A DNA stretch of 64,000 nt from Bacillus alkalisoli (GCF_002797415.1 NZ_KZ454944.1:1139745-1203744), one strand, 5' to 3'. Shown: positions 8,354 through 18,083, counted from the stretch's first letter. The notes: generated by a model not told the origin, from the sequence alone. Numbers and translations are program-made.

Positions 8354-10102
8354 ATGAGTAAAAAAGTTATTGTTGTCGGCGGTGGACTTGCTGGTTTAAT
8401 GGCGACTATAAAAGTAGCAGAAGCTGGCGTTCCTGTAGATTTATTTTCATTAGTTCCAGTAAAACGTTCTCACTCAGTGTGTGCCCAAGGTGGAATTAAC
8501 GGGGCGGTAAACACGAAAGGTGAAGGAGATTCTCCTCTTGAACACTTTGATGATTCCGTATACGGTGGAGACTTTTTAGCTAACCAACCACCTGTAAAAG
8601 CAATGTGTGAAGCTGCACCTGGAATTATTCACTTATTAGACCGTATGGGAGTTATGTTTAACCGTACTCCAGAAGGATTACTAGATTTCCGTCGTTTCGG
8701 AGGTACACAACATCACCGTACAGCATTCGCTGGAGCTACGACTGGTCAACAGTTACTTTATGCACTAGACGAGCAAGTACGTCGTCATGAAGTTTCTGGT
8801 TTAGTAACAAAGTATGAAGGTTGGGAATTTTTAGGTTCTATCATTGATGATGAAGGAATTTGTCGTGGAGTTGTTGCACAAAACTTAACATCAATGGAAA
8901 TCGTATCATTCCCTGCAGACGCTGTTATTATGGCAACAGGTGGACCTGGTATTATCTTTGGTAAGTCTACAAACTCTGTTATTAATACAGGGGCAGCAGC
9001 TTCCATCGTATATCAACAAGGTGCATACTATGCAAACGGAGAATTCATTCAAATTCACCCAACAGCAATTCCTGGAGACGACAAGTTACGTCTAATGAGT
9101 GAAAGTGCTCGTGGTGAAGGTGGACGTGTTTGGACATATAAAGACGGTAAACCTTGGTACTTCCTAGAGGAAAAATATCCTGCATACGGAAACCTAGTAC
9201 CACGTGATATCGCAACTCGTGAAATTTTTGATGTGTGTGTTAACCAAAAGTTAGGTATTAACGGCGAAAACATGGTTTACTTAGATCTTTCTCATAAAGA
9301 TCCGAAAGAACTAGACATTAAACTTGGTGGTATTATCGAGATTTATGAAAAGTTCATGGGTGATGACCCACGTAAAGTACCAATGAAAATCTTCCCAGCG
9401 GTTCACTATTCTATGGGTGGAATTTGGGTTGACTATGATCAAATGACAAACATTCCTGGATTATTCGCAGCAGGTGAGTGTGATTACTCCCAACATGGTG
9501 CAAACCGTTTAGGTGCTAACTCATTACTTTCTGCTATTTATGGTGGTATGGTAGCTGGACCTAAAGCTGTTGAATATATGAAGGGCTTAGAAAAGTCTGC
9601 TGATTCTTTATCTTCTTCCCTATTCGATCGTTATGTAAAAGAAGAAGAAGCAAAATGGAACAACATCATGAGCATGAATGGTACAGAAAATGCTTATGTA
9701 CTTCATAAAGAGCTTGGTGAGTGGATGACGGATAACGTAACTGTTGTACGTTACAACGACAAGCTATTAAAAACAGATGAGAAAATCGTAGAGTTATTAG
9801 AGCGTTATGAAAACATCAATATTAACGATACTGCAAGATGGAGCAACCAAGGAGCGGCGTTCACTCGTCAATTATCCCACATGTTACAACTTGCTCGTGT
9901 TATTACAATTGGTGCTTACAACCGTAACGAAAGCCGTGGAGCTCACTATAAACCAGAATTCCCAGATCGTAACGATGAAGAGTTCTTAAAGACTACAATG
10001 GCTAAATTTACTGGCGCTAAATCTGCTCCAGCATTCCATTATGAGGATGTAGATACGTCACTAATTCCGCCACGTAAGCGTGACTACACAAAGAAAAAAT
10101 AG
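8354..10102 (+). CDS. sdhA: Succinate dehydrogenase flavoprotein subunit
   Basis: Oxidises succinate to fumarate with covalently bound FAD. The 582 residues start with the dinucleotide-binding motif VVGGGLAGLMATIKVAEAG, then HSVCAQGGING with the histidine that binds FAD, HRTAFAGATTG in the substrate region, and HYSMGGIWVD and RLGANSLLSAIYGG toward the C-terminus. Length agrees with Bacillus SdhA. It is the central gene of the operon and acts in the TCA cycle on the inner membrane face. Confidence 0.97.
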   Translation: MSKKVIVVGGGLAGLMATIKVAEAGVPVDLFSLVPVKRSHSVCAQGGINGAVNTKGEGDSPLEHFDDSVYGGDFLANQPPVKAMCEAAPGIIHLLDRMGVMFNRTPEGLLDFRRFGGTQHHRTAFAGATTGQQLLYALDEQVRRHEVSGLVTKYEGWEFLGSIIDDEGICRGVVAQNLTSMEIVSFPADAVIMATGGPGIIFGKSTNSVINTGAAASIVYQQGAYYANGEFIQIHPTAIPGDDKLRLMSESARGEGGRVWTYKDGKPWYFLEEKYPAYGNLVPRDIATREIFDVCVNQKLGINGENMVYLDLSHKDPKELDIKLGGIIEIYEKFMGDDPRKVPMKIFPAVHYSMGGIWVDYDQMTNIPGLFAAGECDYSQHGANRLGANSLLSAIYGGMVAGPKAVEYMKGLEKSADSLSSSLFDRYVKEEEAKWNNIMSMNGTENAYVLHKELGEWMTDNVTVVRYNDKLLKTDEKIVELLERYENININDTARWSNQGAAFTRQLSHMLQLARVITIGAYNRNESRGAHYKPEFPDRNDEEFLKTTMAKFTGAKSAPAFHYEDVDTSLIPPRKRDYTKKK

Positions 10103-10112
10103 GGGGGAAATA

Positions 10113-10877
10113 ATGATGGCTACAGAAACAATGGTTACTTTTATCATTGAGCGTCAAGATGGTCCAGATGGTAAAACATATGAAGAAACATTTAATTTAC
10201 CTTATCGACCAAATATGAACGTAATTTCTGCATTAATGGAGATTCGTCGTAATCCAGTGAACGCAGATGGTAAAGAAACAACACCAATCAACTGGGATAT
10301 GAACTGTTTAGAAGAAGTTTGTGGAGCATGTTCTATGGTTATCAACGGAAAGCCTCGTCAGTCTTGTACGGCGCTTGTTGATCAATTAGAGCAACCAATC
10401 AGACTTCAACCGATGAAGACATTCCCAGTAGTACGTGACTTACAAGTTGATAGAAGTCGTATGTTTGATTCTTTGAAAAAGGTTAAAGCATGGATTCCTA
10501 TCGATGGAACGTATGATCTTGGACCTGGACCTCGTATGCCAGAGAAAAAGCGTCAATGGGCTTATGAACTTTCTAAATGTATGACGTGTGGAGTATGTTT
10601 AGAAGCATGTCCAAATGTGAACAGCAAATCTGACTTCATCGGACCTGCTCCATTATCTCAAGTTCGTCTATTCAACGCACATCCAACTGGTGCAATGAAT
10701 AAAGGTGAACGTTTAAATGCGATTATGGGTGATGGTGGGTTAGCTAACTGTGGTAACTCCCAAAACTGTGTTCAATCATGTCCAAAAGGTATTCCTTTAA
10801 CTACATCGATTGCTGCACTAAACCGTGATACTACTTTCCAAATGTTCCGTAACTTCTTCGGAAGTGACGAAGTTTAA
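10113..10877 (+). CDS. sdhB: Succinate dehydrogenase iron-sulfur subunit
   Basis: Passes electrons from FAD to haem through three clusters. Cysteines for the 2Fe-2S centre are in CLEEVCGACSMV followed by SC, for the 4Fe-4S centre in CMTCGVCLEACP, and for the 3Fe-4S centre in CGNSQNCVQSCPKGIP. Two adjacent ATGs (10113, 10116) follow AGGGGGGAAA; either gives about 254 residues, as expected. An earlier in-frame ATG at 10080 would overlap sdhA and lacks a ribosome binding site. Confidence 0.96.
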   Translation: MMATETMVTFIIERQDGPDGKTYEETFNLPYRPNMNVISALMEIRRNPVNADGKETTPINWDMNCLEEVCGACSMVINGKPRQSCTALVDQLEQPIRLQPMKTFPVVRDLQVDRSRMFDSLKKVKAWIPIDGTYDLGPGPRMPEKKRQWAYELSKCMTCGVCLEACPNVNSKSDFIGPAPLSQVRLFNAHPTGAMNKGERLNAIMGDGGLANCGNSQNCVQSCPKGIPLTTSIAALNRDTTFQMFRNFFGSDEV

Positions 10878-10886
10878 TACTATTAT

Positions 10887-10915
10887 AAAACGCCTCTATA
10901 TGAAGAGGCGTTTTA
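10887..10915 (+). terminator. Terminator of the sdh operon
   Basis: AAAACGCCTCT and AGAGGCGTTTT form a perfect 11-bp stem with loop ATATGA. Confidence 0.92.
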
Positions 10916-10978
10916 TTCTATCTATTTCCTCACAGAATACTACCTCAATGAACCTTCAAAAAATAGGAGTTGAATAAA

Positions 10979-11443
10979 TTGAAAAAGATAAATTATATTA
11001 ACGACTTTTCCAATTGGATGAATGAGTTCTCATTCAGTCATCTTATTAAAGTAAGATTTTCCGAAACAGATATGTTTGGTCATATGAATAATACTGTGCC
11101 GTTTGTATATTTCGAAGAAGCTAGAATCGAATATTTCAAGAATCTTGGCTTTATGCAAGAATGGGCAATGCCTTCAAGTAATACAATACCGGTAGTTGCA
11201 GATCTCCAATGTGATTATGTGAATCAGGTTTACTTTGGTGAACAGATTAGAGTGTTCGTTAAAGCAAATGATATTGGAACATCTTCTGTCGATCTGCATT
11301 ATATGGGATTAAAGGATAATGGAGATGTTTGTTTTGTAGGAAGAGGGCGAATGGTCCAGTTAAACAAACAAACTGGTAAAGGTGACCCTTGGACAGCAGA
11401 AATGAAAGATAAATTCTTTACAGCAGTATCAAAAAATATTTGA
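10979..11443 (+). CDS. ysmA: Acyl-CoA thioesterase, hotdog fold
   Basis: A 154-residue member of the 4HBT hotdog family; these hydrolyse acyl-CoA thioesters. The family signature is visible in RFSETDMFGHMNNTVPFVYFEEAR, where the aspartate and the HMNN segment form the active site. TTG 10979 is preferred over TTG 10970 because AGGAG lies 9 bases upstream of it. The position between sdhB and gerE matches ysmA of B. subtilis. The natural substrate is unknown. Confidence 0.85.
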   Translation: MKKINYINDFSNWMNEFSFSHLIKVRFSETDMFGHMNNTVPFVYFEEARIEYFKNLGFMQEWAMPSSNTIPVVADLQCDYVNQVYFGEQIRVFVKANDIGTSSVDLHYMGLKDNGDVCFVGRGRMVQLNKQTGKGDPWTAEMKDKFFTAVSKNI

Positions 11444-11502
11444 GCCAGTTTCATTAGGTATGTTTACTAAAAAAAATCCTTAAATCTGTTCTTTCAACTG
11501 TA

Positions 11503-11530
11503 ACTTTAACCAACATTTTCACATATTATA
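11503..11530 (+). promoter_or_regulatory. Putative sigma-K promoter of gerE
   Basis: CATATTATA at 11522 fits the sigma-K -10 consensus CATANNNTA exactly, and an AC lies 17 bases upstream inside AACT. gerE is known to be transcribed by mother-cell sigma-K in B. subtilis. The start would fall near 11537, leaving a leader of about 60 bases. Confidence 0.65.
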
Positions 11531-11595
11531 CCATGACTAAATATCCACCCATCCACGATGTTCAGCTCTGGCTAAGGCAAGGAGGGTTACATTCA

Positions 11596-11820
11596 TTGAA
11601 GGAGAAAGAGTTTCAACCAAAGCCATTGCTCACTAAAAGAGAAAGAGAAGTTTTTGAACTGTTAGTACAAGATAAAACAACGAAAGAAATCGCGGGAGAG
11701 TTATTCATAAGCGAAAAAACAGTTCGGAACCATATTTCAAACGCTATGCAAAAGCTTGGAGTTAAGGGGCGATCTCAAGCAGTTGTCGAGCTACTTCGTA
11801 TGGGAGAGCTAGAGCTTTAA
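11596..11820 (+). CDS. gerE: Spore-coat transcription regulator GerE
   Basis: A 74-residue LuxR-type helix-turn-helix protein that switches late coat genes on or off in the mother cell. Nearly the whole protein is the DNA-binding domain: [17 protein letters not shown], then the recognition helix region [20 protein letters not shown] start it at TTG 11596 because AAGGAGGG lies 9 bases before it and because the length then equals B. subtilis GerE; the frame stays open upstream but lacks a site. Confidence 0.96.
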   Translation: MKEKEFQPKPLLTKREREVFELLVQDKTTKEIAGELFISEKTVRNHISNAMQKLGVKGRSQAVVELLRMGELEL

Positions 11821-12005
11821 CCACTTGCAAAGCTGACAAGAGGGAAGGTTATCTTGAACAACATGGAACCTCTTATTTCACATAAATTCATGATGCCCTT
11901 TCCTTTTTTCGTCAGCTTAAAAAACTAGGTTTAGTGCTTTTATTATCGAGAATACCTTGCAATTTTCATAGAAAAATAAGAAAATGATAAGTGAACATAA
12001 GTTAT

Positions 12006-12018
12006 TGTTTAGTAAACA
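12006..12018. promoter_or_regulatory. Palindrome upstream of ysmB, possible operator
   Basis: TGTTTAGTAAACA is a perfect dyad about 100 bases before the MarR-type gene. The nearly identical TATGTTTACTAAA occurs at 11459-11471 upstream of gerE. MarR proteins commonly bind dyads of this size near their own gene, so autoregulation is possible. I see nothing else in the gerE-ysmB gap. Confidence 0.3.
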
Positions 12019-12116
12019 TATCTATTTTAGAAAGATTATCAGCCATGACCTAACAAAAAATTGTACAAGCTTCAGCTGATGTTTATACATATCAATATAG
12101 GGGAAGAGGGTAGAGA

Positions 12117-12569
12117 ATGACACAACAACAAAATGTTATTAAAAACGAAAAATCAGTAGCAAATATTGAAAAGTCATTACGATATATCGCTACTTTAGTA
12201 AAACAAAAAGGACGCGAAATCTTAAGTAATTATACGATTACGCCTCCACAATTCGTTGCTTTACAATGGTTATTAGAAGGCGGAGATATGACAATTGGAG
12301 AGCTATCTACTAAAATGTATTTAGCTTGTAGTACAACGACAGATTTAGTGGACCGTATGGAAAAGAACGAATTAGTCCAACGTGTAAAAGATCCAAATGA
12401 CCGTAGAGTAGTACGTATTCATCTTCTAGAAGAAGGTGAAAGAATTATCGCGGAGGTAGTAAAGAAACGTCAAGAATATTTACAAGGAATATTAGTGAAC
12501 TACACTCCTGAAGAAATATTAGTTTTAGAAAAATGTTTATCGCGTTTACATCAAGATATGAAAGAATGA
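12117..12569 (+). CDS. ysmB: MarR-family transcription regulator
   Basis: A 150-residue winged-helix regulator. The helix-turn-helix is in [25 protein letters not shown] and the wing in [17 protein letters not shown], as in MarR proteins, which bind DNA as dimers and often release it when a small ligand binds. The ATG is preceded by GGGGAAGAGGG. The gene ends 10 bases before racE, so the two are likely cotranscribed, as in B. subtilis. Its targets are unknown. Confidence 0.9.
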   Translation: MTQQQNVIKNEKSVANIEKSLRYIATLVKQKGREILSNYTITPPQFVALQWLLEGGDMTIGELSTKMYLACSTTTDLVDRMEKNELVQRVKDPNDRRVVRIHLLEEGERIIAEVVKKRQEYLQGILVNYTPEEILVLEKCLSRLHQDMKE

Positions 12570-12579
12570 GGGATATTTT

Positions 12580-13395
12580 TTGCAAAGACCGATTGGAGTT
12601 ATTGATTCTGGAGTAGGTGGCCTTACTGTTGCAAAAGAAATAATGAGGCAATTGCCGAAAGAAAGAATCATCTACCTAGGAGATACAGCTCGGTGTCCTT
12701 ATGGCCCGAGAAATAAAGAAGAAGTTCGAGAATTCACATGGGAAATGACAAATTACCTATTACTACACCATGACATTAAAATGTTAGTAATTGCTTGTAA
12801 TACTGCAACTGCTGTAGCGTTGGATGAAATAAGTGATAGATTACCTATTCCAGTTATCGGTGTTATTGAACCAGGTTCACGAACGGCGCTTAAAGTTACA
12901 TCAAATAGGCATGTAGGTGTTATAGGTACAGTAGGTACGATAACGAGTGGTGCATATGAAAATGCATTAAAAACAATAAACTCAGAAGTGCTAGTAGAAA
13001 GTTTAGCTTGTCCTCCATTTGTTCCATTAGTGGAAAGCGGCGAATATGAGGGAGAGCTTCCAGACCAAGTTGTTAAAGAAACCTTATTGCCTATACTTAA
13101 TAAAGGAATCGATACATTAATTCTTGGGTGTACACATTATCCTTTACTTAAAGAATCCATTCAAAAAGCTGTAGGTCCTTCAACGGAAATTATTTCCTCT
13201 GGAGATGAAACTGCTAGAGAAGTTAGTACTATTCTTGATTATAAGAAATTATTAAATCGCCAAAAAGCAAGATCTCAAGATCATCTTTTCTTAACAACAG
13301 GACCGAAAGAGATTTTCCAAAAAATCGCATCTAAACTATTTGAACAATCTATCGAAAACGTTGAAACCATCGTACTAGAAAAAGTAAATAGCTAA
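12580..13395 (+). CDS. racE: Glutamate racemase
   Basis: Converts L-glutamate to D-glutamate for peptidoglycan. The 271 residues show the family start [15 protein letters not shown] and the two catalytic cysteines in VIACNTATA (near residue 74) and LGCTHYPLL (near 185), with GDTARCPYG between. The start is TTG 12580, preceded by GAATGAGGGA. The name racE (murI) follows the B. subtilis order ysmB-racE-gerM. Confidence 0.96.
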   Translation: MQRPIGVIDSGVGGLTVAKEIMRQLPKERIIYLGDTARCPYGPRNKEEVREFTWEMTNYLLLHHDIKMLVIACNTATAVALDEISDRLPIPVIGVIEPGSRTALKVTSNRHVGVIGTVGTITSGAYENALKTINSEVLVESLACPPFVPLVESGEYEGELPDQVVKETLLPILNKGIDTLILGCTHYPLLKESIQKAVGPSTEIISSGDETAREVSTILDYKKLLNRQKARSQDHLFLTTGPKEIFQKIASKLFEQSIENVETIVLEKVNS

Positions 13396-13400
13396 ACCGT

Positions 13401-13433
13401 ACCCCGCTTACTAAAAATAAGCGGGGTTTATTT
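13401..13433 (+). terminator. Terminator after racE
   Basis: ACCCCGCTTA and TAAGCGGGGT form a strong stem followed by TTATTT. A second, longer hairpin follows at once. Confidence 0.85.
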
Positions 13434-13475
13434 CAGGGAAATTACAGGTGCCTGTAATTTCCCTGAAATTTTTTG
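13430..13475 (+). terminator. Long-stem palindrome ending in a T-tract
   Basis: A 19-bp perfect inverted repeat starting ATTTCAGGGAAATTACAGG (13430-13448), a 2-base centre, the matching right arm (13451-13469), then TTTTTT. It has terminator form, but the stem is long and the loop nearly absent, and it directly abuts the previous terminator. Confidence 0.7.
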
Positions 13476-13561
13476 GGGTGAAAAATTTATGGTTAAGCTT
13501 GTTCTAATTTTTTCTAAGGCTCGTATACATATTAGTACAAACCGTCATGGGAGGGAAAGTT

Positions 13562-14626
13562 ATGTCTAAGAGAAAATTAAAGATTACCGCTGCTTCTGTG
13601 CTTGCTTCTTCAATGTTTTTAGCTGGATGTGGATTGTTTGGTGGGGATGAGAAAGCAGGTAATGAATTAAAAGTACCAACAGATGTTTCATATCAAGATG
13701 ATACAGAAAACAATGATACATCGAATAATGGCGATGAAAACGTTGCTGCTGATATGGTGGAAAGAGAAATTTATTTAATTGATAGCAATGGATTTGTTGT
13801 TTCTCAATCTGTTATGTTACCAATTACAGATTCACCAGCAAAACAAGTGCTTAGCTATTTAGTTACAGGGGGACCTGTTGATGAAATGTTACCAAATGGT
13901 TTTCGAGCAGTTTTACCTGCTGGAACAGAAGTGGATGTCAATCTGAAAGAAGATGGCACAATTGTTGCTGACTTCTCAAATGAATTTTCTGACTATGAGC
14001 CACAAGATGAAATGGCCATTTTGCAAGCTGTAACGTGGACACTAACGCAATTTGATAATGTGGAAAAAGTAGAATTAAGAGTAAATGGCCATGAACAAAA
14101 GTTTATGCCTGTGAATAAAACACCAATTAACAATAGTTTAAGCCGTGCAGATGGTATTAACCATGACACGACAGAAGTGTTAGACATTATGAACACACGT
14201 CCTGTAACGTTATATTTCTTAGCGGAATCTAACGATGGAGAAACGTATTATGTACCTGTTACGAAACGTATGAAAGTTTCGGAGTCAAACAACTATGAAG
14301 CAATTGTAAAGGCATTAATTCAAGGACCAGCCTATACTTCAGGTCTAGTTGGAGACTTCAATCCGCAAGTGGCACTTATGGCGGAACCTAAATTAGAGAA
14401 TGGTAATTTAACATTAAACTTTAACGAATCTATTCTTGGTAGTTTCGAAGGAAATAAAATCTCAAAAACTGTAGTGGACGCACTAGTACTAACGTTAACA
14501 GAACAAGCTGGAGTTGATTCTATCTCTATCACTGTTAACGGTGAAGGTGAGTTAATGGCGACAGATGGTACAAATGTATCGGAACCAGTGTCACGTCCTG
14601 AAAAGGTGAATACAGGAAGGTTTTAA
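13562..14626 (+). CDS. gerM: Spore germination lipoprotein GerM
   Basis: A 354-residue lipoprotein needed in B. subtilis for normal sporulation and germination, associated with the spore envelope. A signal peptide ends in the lipobox LAGC near residue 22, followed by an acidic low-complexity linker and two GerMN (sporulation/germination) domains near residues 90-190 and 230-330. ATG 13562 is chosen since GGGAGGG sits 6 bases upstream; the ATG at 13547 overlaps that site. It stands before rph, as in B. subtilis. Confidence 0.93.
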   Translation: MSKRKLKITAASVLASSMFLAGCGLFGGDEKAGNELKVPTDVSYQDDTENNDTSNNGDENVAADMVEREIYLIDSNGFVVSQSVMLPITDSPAKQVLSYLVTGGPVDEMLPNGFRAVLPAGTEVDVNLKEDGTIVADFSNEFSDYEPQDEMAILQAVTWTLTQFDNVEKVELRVNGHEQKFMPVNKTPINNSLSRADGINHDTTEVLDIMNTRPVTLYFLAESNDGETYYVPVTKRMKVSESNNYEAIVKALIQGPAYTSGLVGDFNPQVALMAEPKLENGNLTLNFNESILGSFEGNKISKTVVDALVLTLTEQAGVDSISITVNGEGELMATDGTNVSEPVSRPEKVNTGRF

Positions 14627-14730
14627 TCTTTGATTTTTGATATACTATAAAGGAAAACTGGAAGGGGTTAGCGTAAGCTACCTCTTCTTCTGTTTGTGAT
14701 GAATGTGAAAAATAAAGGAGCACAAAGCAA

Positions 14731-15480
14731 ATGACAAGAGTAGATGGTAGACAAAAAAACGAAATCCGTACTGTTGAAATTATTCCTAACTACATTAAAC
14801 ACCCAGAAGGATCTGTACTTATTTCTGTCGGTGATACAAAAGTTATTTGTACAGCAAGTATTGACGAAAGAGTACCTCCTTTTATGCGTAACCAAGGGAA
14901 AGGTTGGATTACAGCAGAATATTCTATGTTACCTCGAGCTACAGAACAAAGAACAATGAGAGAGTCAACAAAAGGAAAAGTTACAGGTAGAACGATGGAA
15001 ATTCAGCGTCTAATTGGCCGAGCACTTCGATCTGTCATTGATTTAGAAAAAGTAGGAGAGCGCACAATTTGGATTGATTGTGATGTTATTCAAGCAGATG
15101 GTGGAACTAGAACGGCTTCCATCACAGGTGCGTATGTGGCATCAGTTTTTGCGTTACATAAACTTTTAAAAGATAAAAAAATAAAGAAGTTACCTGTTCA
15201 TAACTTTTTAGCGGCAACTTCAGTAGGCGTTGACCCAGAACATGGCGAGATTTTAGACTTAAATTACATAGAAGATTCAAAAGCAAATGTGGATATGAAT
15301 GTTATAATGAATGGAAAATTAGAGCTAGTGGAGGTCCAAGGTACTGGTGAAGAAGCTACATTCTCACGTAGTCAATTAAATAACCTTCTCGACTTAGCAG
15401 AAGAAGGAATATTAGAATTAATAGAGCACCAAAAAGAAGCGTTAGGTGAAATTGCTACATTAATAGGTGATGGGAAATGA
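14731..15480 (+). CDS. rph: Ribonuclease PH
   Basis: A phosphorolytic 3' exonuclease that trims tRNA ends. The 249 residues start with [11 protein letters not shown] and contain the RNase PH fold with [16 protein letters not shown], phosphate-binding [14 protein letters not shown] and [16 protein letters not shown]. The ATG is preceded by AAAGGAG. Its stop overlaps the next start (ATGA), so rdgB is translationally coupled. Confidence 0.97.
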   Translation: MTRVDGRQKNEIRTVEIIPNYIKHPEGSVLISVGDTKVICTASIDERVPPFMRNQGKGWITAEYSMLPRATEQRTMRESTKGKVTGRTMEIQRLIGRALRSVIDLEKVGERTIWIDCDVIQADGGTRTASITGAYVASVFALHKLLKDKKIKKLPVHNFLAATSVGVDPEHGEILDLNYIEDSKANVDMNVIMNGKLELVEVQGTGEEATFSRSQLNNLLDLAEEGILELIEHQKEALGEIATLIGDGK

Positions 15481-16067
15481 AAGAGTTAATAATTGCTACA
15501 AATAATAAAGGCAAAGTAAAAGAATTTCAAAATATTTTTTCAGCTAAAGGGTATTCAGTAAAATCATTAAAAGACTTTCCAGAAATACAAGACGTAGAAG
15601 AAACAGGTACGACATTTGAGGAAAACGCGCTCCTTAAGGCTACAGAAGTTTCTAAAACACTTAACGTAGTAGTTATAGCCGATGACTCTGGTTTGGAAGT
15701 GGATGCTTTAGATGGAGAACCTGGGGTTTATTCAGCACGCTATGCTGGGAATGAAAAAAGTGACGAAGCAAACATAGATAAAGTGTTAGAAAAATTGCAA
15801 GGTGTTCCTGCGGAAAAAAGAACAGCCAGGTTCGTTTGCGTACTAGCAGTTGCAATGCCAGACGGTGAAAGTTTTACGGTAAGGGGAACGTGTGAAGGGT
15901 TTATAGCTTCAGAGCGAAAAGGTGAAAATGGCTTTGGTTATGATCCGATTTTTTATATAAAAGAAATAGATAAAACGATGGCTCAACTTTCAAAAGAAGA
16001 AAAAAATAAAATTAGCCATCGTGCAAGAGCGATAGAACGATTGGAAAAACGTTGGGAGAAACTGTAA
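15477..16067 (+). CDS. rdgB: XTP/dITP diphosphatase
   Basis: Ham1-family house-cleaning enzyme that hydrolyses non-canonical purine nucleoside triphosphates such as XTP and dITP to monophosphates. The 196 residues show the substrate motif [11 protein letters not shown], the metal-binding [25 protein letters not shown], and GFGYDPIF and SHRARAI near the C-terminus. Overlaps rph by 4 bases; homologue of B. subtilis ysnA. Confidence 0.96.
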   Translation: MKELIIATNNKGKVKEFQNIFSAKGYSVKSLKDFPEIQDVEETGTTFEENALLKATEVSKTLNVVVIADDSGLEVDALDGEPGVYSARYAGNEKSDEANIDKVLEKLQGVPAEKRTARFVCVLAVAMPDGESFTVRGTCEGFIASERKGENGFGYDPIFYIKEIDKTMAQLSKEEKNKISHRARAIERLEKRWEKL

Positions 16068-16087
16068 AATCAAGGAGATTTTATTCC

Positions 16088-16591
16088 ATGAAAGTATTAA
16101 TAATAAGTGATAATCATGGCGATGAGGAACTGTTAAAAGAAATAGCAAAAAGGCATTCGCCTGAAGTTAATGCACTGTTTCATTGTGGGGATTCAGAGTT
16201 AGCTGCAAACAGTGAAGCAATGAAACATTATGAAAGTGTTCGTGGTAACTGTGACTATGATTCGAATTATCCGCAAGAATTAACGAAAGATGTAAATGGT
16301 GTACGTTTTTACATAACACACGGTCATCTACATCAAGTGAAATCAACGTTAATGCCAATAAAATATAGAGCGGAAGAAGTAGGTGCTAGAGTTGTTTGTT
16401 TCGGACACTCTCATATTGCAGGGACTGAGATGGTAGATGGCATATTATTTATTAATCCAGGCAGTATCCTACTTCCTCGTATGACAAAGGACCAATCCTA
16501 TGTTATACTAGAGTATAGTGATAATGATTTTTCAGTACTTTACTATAATGAAATAGGTCATTTGTTAAAATCTTTTTCTTTTAAAAACTAA
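16088..16591 (+). CDS. ysnB: YfcE/YsnB-type metallophosphoesterase
   Basis: A 167-residue calcineurin-like phosphodiesterase. Metal-binding motifs are ISDNHGD, FHCGDSE, GNCDYD, ITHGHLHQV and FGHSHIAG, the standard set for a dinuclear metal centre. The family cleaves phosphodiesters such as bis-pNPP; the true substrate is unknown. ATG 16088 has AAGGAG upstream, unlike the earlier ATG 16052, which overlaps rdgB. Last gene of the rph-rdgB-ysnB group. Confidence 0.92.
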   Translation: MKVLIISDNHGDEELLKEIAKRHSPEVNALFHCGDSELAANSEAMKHYESVRGNCDYDSNYPQELTKDVNGVRFYITHGHLHQVKSTLMPIKYRAEEVGARVVCFGHSHIAGTEMVDGILFINPGSILLPRMTKDQSYVILEYSDNDFSVLYYNEIGHLLKSFSFKN

Positions 16592-16598
16592 TATTTAA

Positions 16599-16622
16599 CA
16601 GGGAAGTATTAATACTTCCCTG
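16599..16622. repeat. Perfect 24-bp palindrome after ysnB
   Basis: CAGGGAAGTATT is followed at once by its exact reverse complement, with no loop. No T-tract follows, so it is not an ordinary terminator. Its CAGGGAA arm ends resemble the longer palindrome at 13430-13469. Confidence 0.85.
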
Positions 16623-16661
16623 ACTTATAAAAATTATGGTAGAAAAATTTACGAAAAAGTG

Positions 16662-16690
16662 TTGACTTTATTATTTGGTTCTCCTATAAT
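16662..16690 (+). promoter_or_regulatory. Promoter of tRNA-Arg
   Basis: TTGACT and TATAAT with a 17-bp spacer: a near-consensus sigma-A promoter ending 63 bases before the tRNA. Confidence 0.85.
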
Positions 16691-16753
16691 AAATCTTGTC
16701 GCTGCTAGTTAACATGAAAAAATTGCTAACAAGTTAAGACCTAAACATAATAT

Positions 16754-16830
<77 letters not shown>

Positions 16831-16835
16831 TTTTA

Positions 16836-16906
16836 CACCATAGAATTTTGTTTATGAGCACTTTGCAAAGAGTGTTGATAAATTTAATTCTGTGGTGTTT
16901 TTATTT
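16836..16906 (+). terminator. Terminator of tRNA-Arg
   Basis: CACCATAGAATT and AATTCTGTGGTG enclose about 40 bases that themselves form a small CACTTTGCAAAGAGTG hairpin; TTTTTATTTTT follows. Confidence 0.8.
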
Positions 16907-17034
16907 TTCTACATAAGCTAACCCCTAACAGCCAACTTCTAATTACTATCTACTAAAAGCACCTTGTACTCTCCACCAACTACTGATAAACTTTAAACAA
17001 ATAATTCACAAAAAAAACAGGGTGGTACAGATCA

Positions 17035-18045
17035 ATGAAAAAAGACAAACAAAATATCGTACAATTCCCTAACCTAAAACAACGATTGCTCGAAAAAGCG
17101 ATGGAAACAATGAAGCAAAAAAATTTTCATGACGCCTTAAAGCTATTCGAAGAAGCACAAGACTTTGAATTTGCACCTGCAGAAGTGGAATTAGGTATCA
17201 TCGTTTGCCTAATGGAAACAGGAGACTTACAGGAAGCGAAACAAAGGTGCAAAAGACTATTACAAGAAGACATTGGAGACTATTTTCATACATTACAAAT
17301 GTATATCACGATCCTCATCCAATTAAAAGAGTATGAAGAAGTGAAACTCACGATTGAAGCAATCCTTCAAGAAGAAAGAATACCAGCCCAACAAGCACAA
17401 ACGTTTTATCAACTTTTAGAATTTGCAAGAAAGATGCTTCCATATGAAGAACAGAGCGAAAAACTAAAAGACGAAACAAAAGATGGTCAGCTTCAAATAG
17501 ACGAATTAATAAATGGCGACACTCAAAAACAATATATGATCATTCAACAACTAAAACATTTACACGTACGACCGTATAAAGAATACATATTAAATTACTT
17601 AGAGGATTCCAATCGACATCCAGTATTAAAAACATTTTTATTGAATGTTCTAATGGAACAAGAATGGAATATAGAAGTTACCGTTCAAAAGCTTAGTCGA
17701 ACAATTAAAGTAAAGCCAATTGAACTAAATTTTGATACAAAGTCATCATTTTTACTAAGTGTGGAGTCTATTCTTGATGATAAAATAAACTCGAACAATC
17801 CTACAATGTTTGACACACTACAGGATATGATTGTTCGTTTACATGCTGTACTTTTTCCGCTTACATTAGAAGGGGAAAACGCTAAAGTATGGGCTGCGGC
17901 ATTACATAGTTTAGGAAACGAATATTACGGTTTTACTGCGGAACTTGACCATGTTGCACTAGATTACGATGTGGACATAAATCAACTATCCACAATCAGA
18001 GATACAATTGTAAAACTTGAAGAATTTTCATATTTACAATTATAA
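17035..18045 (+). CDS. ysoA: TPR-type protein YsoA
   Basis: A 336-residue soluble, mostly helical protein with tetratricopeptide-like helices in the first 130 residues (AMETMKQKNFHDALKLFEEA and following). TPR arrays mediate protein contacts. Position between the tRNA-Arg gene and tig fits ysoA of B. subtilis. No enzymatic motif or membrane segment is visible and the function is not known. The ATG has only a weak upstream site (GGGTGG). Confidence 0.8.
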   Translation: MKKDKQNIVQFPNLKQRLLEKAMETMKQKNFHDALKLFEEAQDFEFAPAEVELGIIVCLMETGDLQEAKQRCKRLLQEDIGDYFHTLQMYITILIQLKEYEEVKLTIEAILQEERIPAQQAQTFYQLLEFARKMLPYEEQSEKLKDETKDGQLQIDELINGDTQKQYMIIQQLKHLHVRPYKEYILNYLEDSNRHPVLKTFLLNVLMEQEWNIEVTVQKLSRTIKVKPIELNFDTKSSFLLSVESILDDKINSNNPTMFDTLQDMIVRLHAVLFPLTLEGENAKVWAAALHSLGNEYYGFTAELDHVALDYDVDINQLSTIRDTIVKLEEFSYLQL

Positions 18046-18055
18046 TCGTTATTGT

Positions 18056-18083
18056 TGAAGAAAAAGAATCATGTGTTATAATA
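18056..18083 (+). promoter_or_regulatory. Putative promoter of tig
   Basis: TTGAAG and TATAAT with 16 bp between. It would give a leader of about 200 bases; I see small dyads there (GTACATGTAC near 18181) but no known riboswitch. Confidence 0.5.
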
